A model generated the notes under the pieces. That model did no database searches, was not told the DNA's origin, and saw only the letters and a list, made by a program, of their open reading frames with translations. From contig DATGXI010000172.1 of the NCBI GenBank assembly GCA_035299065.1, positions 1 through 50,596 on the forward strand: a DNA stretch of 50,596 nt. The letters are read 5' to 3'. The DNA is from DASPJQ01 sp035299065 (GTDB taxonomy: Bacteria > Bacteroidota > Bacteroidia > Flavobacteriales_D > UBA2798). Position 1 is the first letter of the stretch. Each line of letters starts with the position of its first letter. Both the position numbers and the translations under genes were made by a program. Shown piece after piece: positions 8,652-16,983 of this stretch.

Positions 8652-9548
8652 TTAATGAAGTGCTCTTTTTTTAACCATTCCACCTTTTGCGCTACCAATT
8701 GAATGCGTGGTTAAGAAAGCGCTGTCATCAATTTCATCAACCACATCGCGCAGTTTACTCATTTCAAGTTTTGTCACAACGGTAACAATAATGTCAATAT
8801 CATTCATACCATCCAGGTTTGCTTTTTTACCTGTGAGTCCGCGCTTACCCTTGTAAATGGTAACTCCCCTATCAAGGTTTTTAATAATGGCCTTTCGTAT
8901 TTGTTCATTTTTTTCCGATACAATTGTAACAGCCGTATATTCTTCAATTCCCTGTGTTATAAAATCAACCGTTTTGGAAGCCGCCATATACGTTAAAATT
9001 GAATACAGCGCAATTTCAATGTCAAATACAAATGCAGCAATGGAAAAGATAACAATGTTGATCACAAGAATGAGCTCACCAATTTGCATGAATTTTATTT
9101 TACGGCTTAAATACAGGGCCAACACCTCGGTACCATCCAATACACCACCACCGCGCATGGCAAAACCTATTCCTGCTCCAAGAAAAAATCCACCAAAAAC
9201 GGATATGAGTAATTTTTCATGTGTTATAATTGGAAAATGGGTAAACTGCAGCAACAAAACCAAACCAAGTATGGCACAAAATGCTTTTAATGCAAATTGT
9301 TTGGAAACCTGGCGGTAACCTAAAAAAATAAATGGCACATTTATGAGTAAAATCAACAAGGGTAAATTCCAGCCTGTAAGATCGGCAACCAAAAGTGAAA
9401 TTCCGGTAACCCCACCATCAAGCAATTGATTTGGCACTAAAAAACATTCCAAACCAACGGCAGCACACAGCGCACCAATTATCATTAAAAAAATATCACG
9501 TAACAGATGCCTGACATTGGTTTTTTGAGGTTTTTTTTCCTGTTTCAT
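8652..9548 (-). CDS. YitT family membrane protein with C-terminal DUF2179 domain
   Basis: The 298-residue protein has about five to six N-terminal membrane helices (the YitT/DUF161 repeat region, residues about 17-195). The sequence includes GALCAAVGLECFLVPNQLLDGG and, in the second half, GIGFAMRGGGVLDGTEVLAL. The cytoplasmic DUF2179 domain follows (about 215-290, with NLDRGVTIYKGKRGLTGK). The two halves with similar glycine-rich motifs suggest an internal duplication, as known for the family. Transported substrate and physiological role are unknown. It leads a likely two-gene unit with the small membrane protein downstream. Confidence 0.88.
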   Translation of the reverse strand: MKQEKKPQKTNVRHLLRDIFLMIIGALCAAVGLECFLVPNQLLDGGVTGISLLVADLTGWNLPLLILLINVPFIFLGYRQVSKQFALKAFCAILGLVLLLQFTHFPIITHEKLLISVFGGFFLGAGIGFAMRGGGVLDGTEVLALYLSRKIKFMQIGELILVINIVIFSIAAFVFDIEIALYSILTYMAASKTVDFITQGIEEYTAVTIVSEKNEQIRKAIIKNLDRGVTIYKGKRGLTGKKANLDGMNDIDIIVTVVTKLEMSKLRDVVDEIDDSAFLTTHSIGSAKGGMVKKRALH

Positions 9549-9941
9549 TGAGTGTTGGTGCGTGAAACAAGGATATTGATAATATGAAAGGGGTAAATTA
9601 AAACAGCATTAAAATCATGCCGATTTGCGAACTATTCTATTCATTTAACACATTTACTTTCAGCGTATTAAAAATTCGAAGCACTTCAGAAACGCGTTAA
9701 AATACCACCTGGCAACATTTGCAGCAAACTGTATTTTTACAACAAGTAAAACGTGTGTCCATCTATTTTCAGGTCCAGGTGTTTTGCTGTTAAAGCGCGT
9801 ATGCATTTGAATATAAAAGTACCAGGTAGCGGGGTGTCAAGACATGAATTGAATGCGTGGAACAATCCAAAATGCACATATCCAGAAATATATATTCCCA
9901 GAATTAAAAATGAAATTGTATACGGATGAACCAAAATTTTA
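9549..9941. other. Gene-free gap upstream of tRNA-Gln
   Basis: About 390 bp separate the YitT start (read leftwards) from the tRNA-Gln promoter. One 71-codon minus-strand frame (9737-9952) exists but has no homology I recognise and runs into the tRNA promoter, so I do not call it. I see no repeat or strong hairpin here. Confidence 0.5.
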
Positions 9942-9949
9942 TATTTTTG
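9916..9949 (+). promoter_or_regulatory. Bacteroidota-type promoter for tRNA-Gln
   Basis: TATTTTTG (9942-9949) matches the -7 consensus TAnnTTTG in full, and TTG (9916-9918) lies 23 bp upstream, slightly further than usual. The tRNA begins ten bases after the -7 box, which leaves the usual short leader. Confidence 0.6.
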
Positions 9950-9958
9950 CACCCTTGC

Positions 9959-10029
9959 TGCCCGATCGTCTAAAGGCAGGACTTCAGATTTTGATTCTGA
10001 CTGTGTTGGTTCGAATCCAGCTCGGGCAA
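9959..10029 (+). tRNA. tRNA-Gln (anticodon TTG)
   Basis: The 71-nt sequence folds as a standard cloverleaf. The acceptor stem is TGCCCGA (9959-9965) with TCGGGCA (10022-10028), followed by discriminator A. The anticodon stem is TCAGA/TCTGA around loop TTTTGAT, giving anticodon TTG. The T-stem GTTGG/CCAGC surrounds TTCGAAT. CCA is not encoded. A terminator follows within ten bases. Confidence 0.95.
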
Positions 10030-10037
10030 CTAAACTT

Positions 10038-10070
10038 AATCCGCCTCCGTAAGGGGCGGATTTTTGTTTT
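10038..10070 (+). terminator. Rho-independent terminator of tRNA-Gln
   Basis: AATCCGCC (10038-10045) pairs perfectly with GGCGGATT (10055-10062) across a 9-nt loop, and the T-rich tail TTTTTGTTTT follows. The tail is also the left arm of the long inverted repeat that starts at 10060. Confidence 0.85.
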
Positions 10071-10117
10071 AATTAAGAAGCCAAACCCCGTTTGAGCTTC
10101 TTAATTAAAACAAAAAT
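10060..10117. repeat. Long perfect inverted repeat overlapping the tRNA terminator tail
   Basis: The 21 bases at 10060-10080 (from ATTTTTGTTTT to AATTAAGAAG) are the exact reverse complement of 10097-10117. Inside the 16-nt spacer CAAAC and GTTTG pair again around CCC. The result is a very stable cruciform or RNA hairpin. A second copy of the right arm is at 10209-10229. Confidence 0.85.
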
Positions 10118-10272
10118 ACGTCCTGGAGCACAGCTACAGGTGGCGGTTATGCTTAGTTAAGCCCCTCCGTGAGCTTTTTGGATCAGTGAAACTAATCCCC
10201 CGTTTGAGCTTCTTAATTAAAACAAAAATACGTCCTGGAGCACAGCTACAGCTGGCGGTTATGGTTGGTTAA
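10086..10272. repeat. 75-bp direct repeat pair, 112 bp apart
   Basis: Positions 10086-10160 and 10198-10272 agree at about 72 of 75 bases. Each copy begins CCCCGTTTGAGCTTCTTAAT and carries TCCTGGAGCACAGCTACAG followed by the motif TGGCGGTTATG. The sequence between them (10161-10197) includes CCTCCGTGAG, which resembles the loop of the tRNA terminator (CCTCCGTAAG). Together this suggests successive partial duplications of sequence next to the tRNA. The rest of the gap to 10488 shows only a possible promoter for the next gene. Confidence 0.85.
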
Positions 10273-10488
10273 ACCTCTTGTACAACCAAGTTACCAGAGT
10301 CGCGTTTAGTTTGTTAAACCCCAAACACGTTTCATTGTGAACTTAATAAATACCTGCAAAACAACCCGTCAAGTCTCCTCCCTTAAATAAACCATTTTTA
10401 CTTTATACAGCATTTTTTAACGACTGCACCCTACCGCACAGCCTTAAAATCCTTATTTTCGCCAACTGTAAATAACCCATTTCTCACA

Positions 10489-13400
10489 ATGAATTACAAA
10501 AACCTCAACAACATTATTGGCTGGATCATTTTTGCTATAGCCTTATTCGTTTATACTGCCACCATGGAAGACACAGTAAGTCTTTGGGACTGTGGTGAGT
10601 ATATTTCAACAGCTTATAAGTTGGAGGTAGGTCACCCACCGGGAGCTCCTTTATTTAACATGCTTGGGCGCATTTTCTCGGCCTTTGTTTCAACAAGCAA
10701 TGTTGCCTGGTCAATCAACTTTATGAGTGCATTGGTTAGCGCGTTCACCATACTATTCTTATTCTGGTCAATTACCCATCTTGCCAAAAAAATGGCCCTT
10801 GGAAAAGGTTCGGTTTTAACCGACATGGGCACCATGATAGCTGTGCTGGGTTCGGGTGCAATTGGTGCGTTGGCCTATACATTCAGTGATTCATTCTGGT
10901 TCTCGGCTGCTGAGGGTGAGGTTTACGCCATGTCATCGTTTTTCTCGGCTGCTGTTGTATGGGCTATTTTTCGATGGGAAGAAGTTGCCGATGAAGCAGG
11001 TTCTGATCGTTGGCTTATTTTAATTTTCTTCCTTATTGGTTTATCCATAGGCGTCCATTTATTGAACTTACTTGCCATACCTGCTATTGGTTATGTGTAT
11101 TATTTCCGTAAATATAAAACCAGCGGATTCAAAGGGGTATTTTTTGCGGGTGTAATCAGTATGGGTATTCTTGGATTTGTACAGGCTGTACTCATTCCGG
11201 GGATTGTTTCTTTTCCAGCTTTACTGGAGCGTATGTTTAAAAATGAAATGGGCATGCCATTTAACTTTGGTTTGATCCTTTTCTTTATTCTTTTGCTTGG
11301 ACTTGTGATTTTCGGATTGATGTGGACCCGTAAAAAAGGATATGCGTTGCTAAATACAATTGTAAATTCATTCATTGTATTGTGTATTGGTTACTCGTGT
11401 TTTTTCATGATCACCATTCGTTCGGCAGCCAACACGCCTATTGATGAAAATAACCCTGAAAACCCTATTTCTTTCCTTTCATACCTTAACCGCGAACAAT
11501 ACGGTAGCTGGCCAATTTTATACGGTCCGTATTGGAACTCGGCAATTGATGTACAAAACCAGGATGGTTACACCGTTGATGGAAATCCAATATTTATGCG
11601 TGGATTTGCCGTTAAACGCGATGGTAACCTGGTACAGGGTTTCCGCACCGAAAAAGAAGCAAAAGATTATGTTGCACAGAAAAAACTTACCGGTGTTGAC
11701 ATTGAACAGGAGTATTTTGTTTCAGACGATCGCAAAGGAATTGATTACAAATACAAACCAGAGCACATGACATTTTTCCCGCGTATGTTTAGCCGCGAAG
11801 GCAGGCACGTACACGGTTATAAAGCATACAGCGGTTATGATCCGAATGATGGAGGTGAAAGTTTTACTGATCCACTTACCGGTAAAACCGAGGTATTGCC
11901 AACGTTTGGCAACAACCTGAAGTTCTTTTTCAATTACCAGGTTGGATGGATGTACTGGCGTTATTTCCTGTGGAACTTTGCCGGACGTCAAAATGATGAG
12001 CAAGGCATAGGTCCCGGCCCGTTAGAAGGAAACTGGATAAGCGGTGTTAATTTTATTGACAAGCAACACGTAGGCGACCAAACAAAAGTTCCAAAAAGCA
12101 TAACACGAAACCGTGCGCACAACAAGTTTTTTATGTTGCCGCTCATTCTCGGTTTAATTGGTTTTGTTTTCCATTTCTTTTATGCCCGTAAGGATTGGTT
12201 TGTGATACTGCTCCTGTTTATTTTCACAGGATTCATGATCATTGTTTACCTGAATCCGAAACCGTATGAACCACGCGAACGTGATTACGCGTACGCTGGA
12301 TCGTTCTACGCATTTGCATTCTGGATTGGGTTAGGTGTTTGGGCATTGTTTGACATGGCAAAACGCATTAGCTTCAAACAACTTGGAATTGTGGCAGCTG
12401 TAACTGGTGGTATCTCACTTCTTATTCTTGCCATTGATAGCGGTAGCGGACAAGGATTTACTTTTTCGTTCTCCATGTTATACATCCTGATTGTTTCCAT
12501 GATCATGTGTGGACTCATGATATTTATGGGAAGCAACAACCGAAGCTCAACAGCCATTGCAACCGTTGCCATTTTAATTTCGGTACCGGTTCCTATTTTA
12601 ATGGGATCGCAAGGTTGGGATGACCATAACCGTAGTGACCGTACAACTGCCCTTGATTTTGCAAGCAATTTCTTAGAGACCTGCGAAAAAAATGCAATCA
12701 TATTCACCCATGGTGATAACGATACATTCCCTTTATGGTATGCACAGGAGGTTGAAGGAATTCGTACCGATGTACGCGTGGTAAACCTTTCGCTATTGGG
12801 TACTGACTGGTACATTGACCAGATGTTGCGTGCTGCTTACGATTCAGAACCGGTGCCATTTACAGCACCTGAGTACATGTACAGGCAAGGTGGTTTGCTG
12901 GATTATGTTCAGCTTGATGCGAGCAAAAACACCAAAGGTGTATTCCTTGACCTGGTTCAGGCAATGGATTATGTGATGAATGATGCCAACATGATTGTAG
13001 GCGATGGTGGTCGTAAATACATGGCCATTCCAAGCCGTACATTCAGTTTAAAAGTTGATCCGAAAGCAATTGAACAATACAAGGTGATTGAAAAATCAGA
13101 GTTTAGTAAAATGGTTGGTGAAATTCAATTTACCGTTCCAAAAGGAAGCCTTTACAAAAACGATTTAATGATCCTTGATTTAATTGCACACAATAACTGG
13201 AAACGTCCGGTTTATTTTGCCGGTGGTGCCGAAGCAAGTACCTATTTAGGGTTACAGGATTATTTCTCATCAGAAGGTCTTGCCTATAAATTTGTGCCGA
13301 TTCAAACCAAGAGTGGAAATCCAAACGCATATGGCAAAGTAAATATTGACCGCATGTACCACAACGTAATGGAAGTTTATAAGTGGGGCGGTATGGAAAA

Positions 13401-14115
13401 ACCAGGATGTAATGTTGATTATTACATAAGACGTACCATGACCAACAATTACCGTTTAATGTTCTATACACTTGCACAGGAATTGGCAACGCAGGGTGGA
13501 AAATCAGAGCGTATGGCCGATATGGCTAAGGCCAACATTAAAATGATTGAAGACACCATGGCAAAAGGGTTTGGAAACAAAGCCATGCTTGAAGAGCAGT
13601 TGGTAAAAATGAAAGAAACGCTTACGAAGGAAGGTGCCAACAAAACCGAGATGTATGAAAAATGCAAAAAGGTAATTGCAAAATGCTTACAGGTAATGCC
13701 TGAAGTAAACGTACCGTATGACCGCATTATGCCTTCGTTTGTTCCAATACTTTACCAGATTGGTGAAAAACAAAAAGCTGTTGAGATCATCAACATTTTA
13801 ACCAAACAGGAATACGATAATTTTAACTACTACACGTCACTTGCTCCGCGTTTTTGTATAGGTACAATGGAAAATGCCCAGGTAAGTTTCCGCATCATTG
13901 GTATGCTTGAACAGGTTGCACGTGATGCCAAAGACACCCAGACAGCTGACATGGTTAGGGCAAAAGAAGACCAGATTGCCATGAACCTAAACAAATGGGT
14001 AATGGCTTGTATTGAAGAGAACCAGGAATACGCAGCAAGTTTTGCTGAATATTTCCCGCAATTGTTCCAGCAGGCGCCACAAGTGCCTCCAATGACACCA
14101 GGTAAACCTGAATAA
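10489..14115 (+). CDS. DUF2723 family multi-pass membrane protein, probable GT-C glycosyltransferase
   Basis: This 1208-residue protein is a typical Bacteroidota DUF2723 member. The first membrane helix (about 8-25) is followed by the conserved acidic region EDTVSLWDCGEYISTAYKLE (27-46) and GHPPGAP. That layout is expected of GT-C enzymes, which keep catalytic acidic residues in the first outer loop. About ten or more further helices run to roughly residue 700. A large soluble C-terminal part follows, with THGDNDTFPLWYAQEVEG and a helical end. The human DUF2723 protein TMEM260 is a protein O-mannosyltransferase, so an O-glycosylation role is a reasonable inference, but donor and acceptor here are unknown. 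The polysaccharide deacetylase gene begins five bases later. Confidence 0.88.
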   Translation: MNYKNLNNIIGWIIFAIALFVYTATMEDTVSLWDCGEYISTAYKLEVGHPPGAPLFNMLGRIFSAFVSTSNVAWSINFMSALVSAFTILFLFWSITHLAKKMALGKGSVLTDMGTMIAVLGSGAIGALAYTFSDSFWFSAAEGEVYAMSSFFSAAVVWAIFRWEEVADEAGSDRWLILIFFLIGLSIGVHLLNLLAIPAIGYVYYFRKYKTSGFKGVFFAGVISMGILGFVQAVLIPGIVSFPALLERMFKNEMGMPFNFGLILFFILLLGLVIFGLMWTRKKGYALLNTIVNSFIVLCIGYSCFFMITIRSAANTPIDENNPENPISFLSYLNREQYGSWPILYGPYWNSAIDVQNQDGYTVDGNPIFMRGFAVKRDGNLVQGFRTEKEAKDYVAQKKLTGVDIEQEYFVSDDRKGIDYKYKPEHMTFFPRMFSREGRHVHGYKAYSGYDPNDGGESFTDPLTGKTEVLPTFGNNLKFFFNYQVGWMYWRYFLWNFAGRQNDEQGIGPGPLEGNWISGVNFIDKQHVGDQTKVPKSITRNRAHNKFFMLPLILGLIGFVFHFFYARKDWFVILLLFIFTGFMIIVYLNPKPYEPRERDYAYAGSFYAFAFWIGLGVWALFDMAKRISFKQLGIVAAVTGGISLLILAIDSGSGQGFTFSFSMLYILIVSMIMCGLMIFMGSNNRSSTAIATVAILISVPVPILMGSQGWDDHNRSDRTTALDFASNFLETCEKNAIIFTHGDNDTFPLWYAQEVEGIRTDVRVVNLSLLGTDWYIDQMLRAAYDSEPVPFTAPEYMYRQGGLLDYVQLDASKNTKGVFLDLVQAMDYVMNDANMIVGDGGRKYMAIPSRTFSLKVDPKAIEQYKVIEKSEFSKMVGEIQFTVPKGSLYKNDLMILDLIAHNNWKRPVYFAGGAEASTYLGLQDYFSSEGLAYKFVPIQTKSGNPNAYGKVNIDRMYHNVMEVYKWGGMEKPGCNVDYYIRRTMTNNYRLMFYTLAQELATQGGKSERMADMAKANIKMIEDTMAKGFGNKAMLEEQLVKMKETLTKEGANKTEMYEKCKKVIAKCLQVMPEVNVPYDRIMPSFVPILYQIGEKQKAVEIINILTKQEYDNFNYYTSLAPRFCIGTMENAQVSFRIIGMLEQVARDAKDTQTADMVRAKEDQIAMNLNKWVMACIEENQEYAASFAEYFPQLFQQAPQVPPMTPGKPE

Positions 14116-14120
14116 TAAAA

Positions 14121-14750
14121 ATGTATGTTTCAAAAACACCGGCTGTTGTAAAGGCGCTTTACAGCAGCCTGGTGTGGAACATGCCCCGCAATACCAATTC
14201 TGTTTACCTTACGTTTGACGATGGGCCTCACCCTGAAATAACGGTTGAGGCACTTACGCAATTGGAACGGTATAAAGCCAAAGGCACTTTTTTTTGCATA
14301 GGCAACAATATTGAAAAATTTCCTCATGTATTCAGGCAGGTTGCTGAAAAAGGGCACACCATTGGAAATCACACCTTCAATCATGTAAATGGCTGGAAAA
14401 CCAATAACCGTGAATATTACCGCAATGTGTTAAAGTGCCAGGCCCTTACCAACACAAAGCTATTTCGCCCACCCTATGGTAAAATAACACGCGAACAAAC
14501 CCGCGTGGTTTCAAAACGGTTTGACATTATTATGTGGGATGTACTGGCCGGTGATTTTGACTTGCGCATTGGTAAGGAAAAATGCCTTGACAATGTAATT
14601 AAGGGAATAAAACCCGGTTCCATTGTAGTTATGCATGACAGCGAAAAGGCAGCTGAAAAAATGCTGTATACCCTACCCCGCGCGCTTGATTTTATAGCCG
14701 AAAAGGGGTGGAAGTGTGAACCTCTTGGAGATATCAGTAATGAGATATGA
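14121..14750 (+). CDS. Polysaccharide deacetylase family protein (carbohydrate esterase 4 / NodB fold)
   Basis: The 209-residue protein carries the NodB motifs in order: TFDDGPH (31-37, catalytic Asp and metal Asp), HTFNH (84-88, metal His), RPPYG (116-120), WDVLAGD and VVMHDS near the C-terminus. It should remove acetyl groups from N-acetylated sugars in a cell-wall or surface polysaccharide. There is no obvious signal peptide, only a modest hydrophobic N-terminus. It follows the DUF2723 gene after five bases. Oddly, its last codons (GDISNEI and the TGA stop) are encoded by the beginning of a heptamer array. Confidence 0.9.
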   Translation: MYVSKTPAVVKALYSSLVWNMPRNTNSVYLTFDDGPHPEITVEALTQLERYKAKGTFFCIGNNIEKFPHVFRQVAEKGHTIGNHTFNHVNGWKTNNREYYRNVLKCQALTNTKLFRPPYGKITREQTRVVSKRFDIIMWDVLAGDFDLRIGKEKCLDNVIKGIKPGSIVVMHDSEKAAEKMLYTLPRALDFIAEKGWKCEPLGDISNEI

Positions 14751-14763
14751 GTAGTGAGATACG
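14736..14763 (+). repeat. Heptamer array (AGTAATG/AGATATG) spanning the deacetylase stop codon
   Basis: Four exact 7-nt units, AGTAATG, AGATATG, AGTAGTG and AGATACG, run from 14736 to 14763. The stop codon TGA (14748-14750) lies inside, so the array encodes the end of the protein. An inverted array of the same words is at 14967-14994. Confidence 0.85.
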
Positions 14764-14966
14764 AAACTTCAACAGTAACATTTTTGAAAACCTTCGAAAC
14801 TTCATAAACGGCAGGTGAAACCTCCGTAAAAACTCCAGGCAAAATCTTGTCATGGGGTTGCCTATGGTCTCATTAAAAAACTATGCTTTGCCCTTTAAGC
14901 AATTTAACTATGCCTGCCGGGTGGTTTCAAAAACGCTTAAAAATGCTGGCAGGAGGTCCCGTTTCT

Positions 14967-14994
14967 TATATCTCAATACCCATATCTCAATACT
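14967..14994 (-). repeat. Heptamer array, inverted partner, upstream of gmk
   Basis: On the minus strand four 7-nt units read AGTATTG, AGATATG, GGTATTG and AGATATA. They are the same words as at 14736 but in opposite orientation. The two arrays bracket about 200 bp of sequence with no convincing gene. The array ends 18 bp before the gmk start. Confidence 0.85.
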
Positions 14995-15012
14995 ATTTAC
15001 TACTTTTACTTC

Positions 15013-15576
15013 ATGTCCAAATGCATTATTTTCTCAGCTCCTTCAGGCGCAGGCAAAACAACCATTGTACGGTACTTGCTTGGAAGTAATCTTAACCTTG
15101 AATTCTCCATTTCGGCATGCAGCCGCAATAAACGCGGCAACGAATATCATGGTCGCGATTATTATTTTTTGTCCATCCACGATTTTAAAAAAAAGGTTGA
15201 CAACGGTGAGTTTATTGAATGGGAAGAAGTGTATGAAGACAATTTTTACGGCACCCTGAAAAGCGAAATTGAACGGATTTGGGCCAGTGGCAAACACGTT
15301 ATTTTTGATGTAGACGTACAGGGTGGAATTAATCTCAAAAAATATTTTGGCGAAAAAGCCCTTTCTGTTTTTGTCATGCCTCCTTCGGTTGACGCACTTG
15401 AAAAGCGATTGCGCGACCGTAATACCGAAGACGAAGCTTCTCTGAAACGCAGGGTTGACAAAGCGGCCAGTGAATTAACCTTTGCGACCGGCTTTGATGT
15501 TGTTTTATTAAACGATGATCTTGAAACTGCGTGCAGTGAAGCCAAAAAAATTGTGAAGGCTTTTTTGGAAATGTAA
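15013..15576 (+). CDS. gmk: Guanylate kinase
   Basis: The enzyme phosphorylates GMP to GDP. The 187-residue length and domain order are standard. The P-loop is SAPSGAGKTT (8-17). The GMP-binding region (about 33-55) reads SISACSRNKRGNEYHGRDYYF, then FIEWEEVYEDNFYGT. The Walker B-like stretch is VIFDVDVQGG, and the lid is about 134-152 (KRLRDRNTEDEASLKRR). A small oddity is SACSR where most homologues have SATTR or SATSR, a Thr-to-Cys change beside the GMP-binding Arg. The gene is preceded by a repeat-bracketed gap. Confidence 0.96.
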   Translation: MSKCIIFSAPSGAGKTTIVRYLLGSNLNLEFSISACSRNKRGNEYHGRDYYFLSIHDFKKKVDNGEFIEWEEVYEDNFYGTLKSEIERIWASGKHVIFDVDVQGGINLKKYFGEKALSVFVMPPSVDALEKRLRDRNTEDEASLKRRVDKAASELTFATGFDVVLLNDDLETACSEAKKIVKAFLEM

Positions 15577-15646
15577 TCACGAAGCGTTTATCATTCAAAA
15601 ATAGTGCAACCACAGTGTTACACTAATCCTCACACTTACCATCAAA

Positions 15647-16651
15647 CTAAGTGAGGTATTTCAAACACAACACCGTTGCAACTACCAAAACCACAACTAT
15701 AATCATTATGACCACCCCTTTGTTGCTCTTTGCATCCTTTTTTGGAGTCACATTGGCTGGCTTTTTATGTTCAGGATTAAATTCCCGTATACGTGAATCA
15801 ATTTCGGCTTGTGACTTACCTAACTTTGGGCCAACTAATATAAGTGTCTGCTTATTTCTTGTTTCATTCCAAAGCTGCTCAAGTGAAGTGTGGGATGGAA
15901 CAGATTTATATTCCGTCAGAACAATATTAATTATGCCTGCATCCTGTGGAAATTTCGTTACAAGCTTGTCAATTTCTTCAGCCGTAAATTTCGATTTATC
16001 TACATTGCGTAAAACGCGTTTTACAATTTCAGGATCGTGTGTTTCAAAAGCAAGTTGCTTCGGAAATATTTCATACTTTACAGCGGCATACAGGTTATTC
16101 AAAACAAGCCTGGTTTGTTTTACGGGAGGCAAAACATTATCAACGTTGCAAAATTCACAATTGTAATGTTGCTTTGAAGGATCAACCTTTAACGGAGCTC
16201 CGCAAGCCGAACATCGAATGGCTATCATCGATTCCCCTTCATTTTTCTTACCTGCTTTATTCCTGATTTCCCTGTAAAACAACATGTCTGAAAATGCTTC
16301 CAGCTTTGTTACATGCAAATCCATTGAACAGGCCGGACACGAAACAGGGAGTTGTGTTTGGTCATTTAACTTCACCTGTGTTCCGCAGTGATAACAACCC
16401 ACCTCACCTACTTTACTGGTGGTTAAATTACCATTCATTTGTCCCATGCTAATGCATTTATGGTCCGGGTTCCTGCGCAATTCACCCATGTTTAAACGCT
16501 TCAGCACATCAATCCAGTTATACGCTGCTTCATGACCACATTTTTCGCAGGTTGGATTCCCTTCTATTTCCTGCATAGGCATTTTTTCACCGCATTTATC
16601 GCAGGAAAGTACAATGTTGAAATTAAACCACTGGTAGTTGAAATACTTCAT
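15647..16651 (-). CDS. Tail-anchored protein with three zinc ribbons, unknown function
   Basis: I do not recognise this 334-residue protein as a named family. It shows three CxxC pairs-of-pairs: Cys17/20 with 35/38, Cys86/89 with 105/108, and Cys147/150 with 165/168. Each is spaced like a zinc ribbon (rubredoxin-type knuckles). A region of about 180 to 270 without Cys follows, containing RNVDKSKFTAEEIDKLVTKF. A linker rich in Lys/Pro (about 290-312) precedes a single C-terminal membrane helix (313-331) with only three residues after it. That gives a tail-anchored topology with the ribbons in the cytoplasm. It is transcribed alone, converging on gmk. Confidence 0.72.
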   Translation of the reverse strand: MKYFNYQWFNFNIVLSCDKCGEKMPMQEIEGNPTCEKCGHEAAYNWIDVLKRLNMGELRRNPDHKCISMGQMNGNLTTSKVGEVGCYHCGTQVKLNDQTQLPVSCPACSMDLHVTKLEAFSDMLFYREIRNKAGKKNEGESMIAIRCSACGAPLKVDPSKQHYNCEFCNVDNVLPPVKQTRLVLNNLYAAVKYEIFPKQLAFETHDPEIVKRVLRNVDKSKFTAEEIDKLVTKFPQDAGIINIVLTEYKSVPSHTSLEQLWNETRNKQTLILVGPKLGKSQAEIDSRIREFNPEHKKPANVTPKKDAKSNKGVVIMIIVVVLVVATVLCLKYLT

Positions 16652-16983
16652 GGCCTCTAAGATATAACATTATAGTGTCAAAAAACAGGCAATGGTCTCG
16701 CTTTATTTTAGACTGTTTTGTTATTTTACCTGTTGTTTACGGAGCCGTAAGCCGCCAGCTGATAATACTTTTTTAATAGACAAGGCCGCCAGTTATAGCT
16801 TACCCTAACCAAAACATAAGGTAAACTGCTGGCGACCCCGATAATATTCACGATGCTTTACTTTTTCATATTTCGGCATCGTGCCAACTGGCATAAACTA
16901 CTTATTGGCCCACAATAAACATAAACTGCCGCGTTAGTATAGCGCTCCCGGTTATGAACAGGAGTTTTATTTTCAATTTTGTA
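16652..16983. other. Structured gap with hairpins and CAGCTGGCGG-type repeats
   Basis: The 332-bp gap has no convincing reading frame. On the minus strand the related words ATCAGCTGGCGGCTTACG (16747-16764 region) and ATAACTGGCGGCCTTG (about 16782-16797) lie about 35 bp apart. CGCCAG (16787-16792) can pair with CTGGCG (16829-16834) with further pairing of GCTTACC and GGTAAAC inside. CGATGC (16851) can pair with GCATCG (16876). It may be the 5' untranslated region of the zinc-ribbon gene or a repeat element. See also the related motif at 10132 and 10244. Confidence 0.5.

Noticed and set aside
8857..9318. A 153-codon plus-strand frame
   Set aside because: It is antisense to the well-supported YitT-family gene.
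9737..9952. A 71-codon minus-strand frame left of tRNA-Gln
   Set aside because: It starts inside the tRNA promoter, has no signal or motif, and no promoter or terminator fits it.
14852..15259. Two plus-strand frames reaching into gmk (14852-15259 and 14883-15089)
   Set aside because: They overlap guanylate kinase in other frames, and no part of them resembles a known protein.
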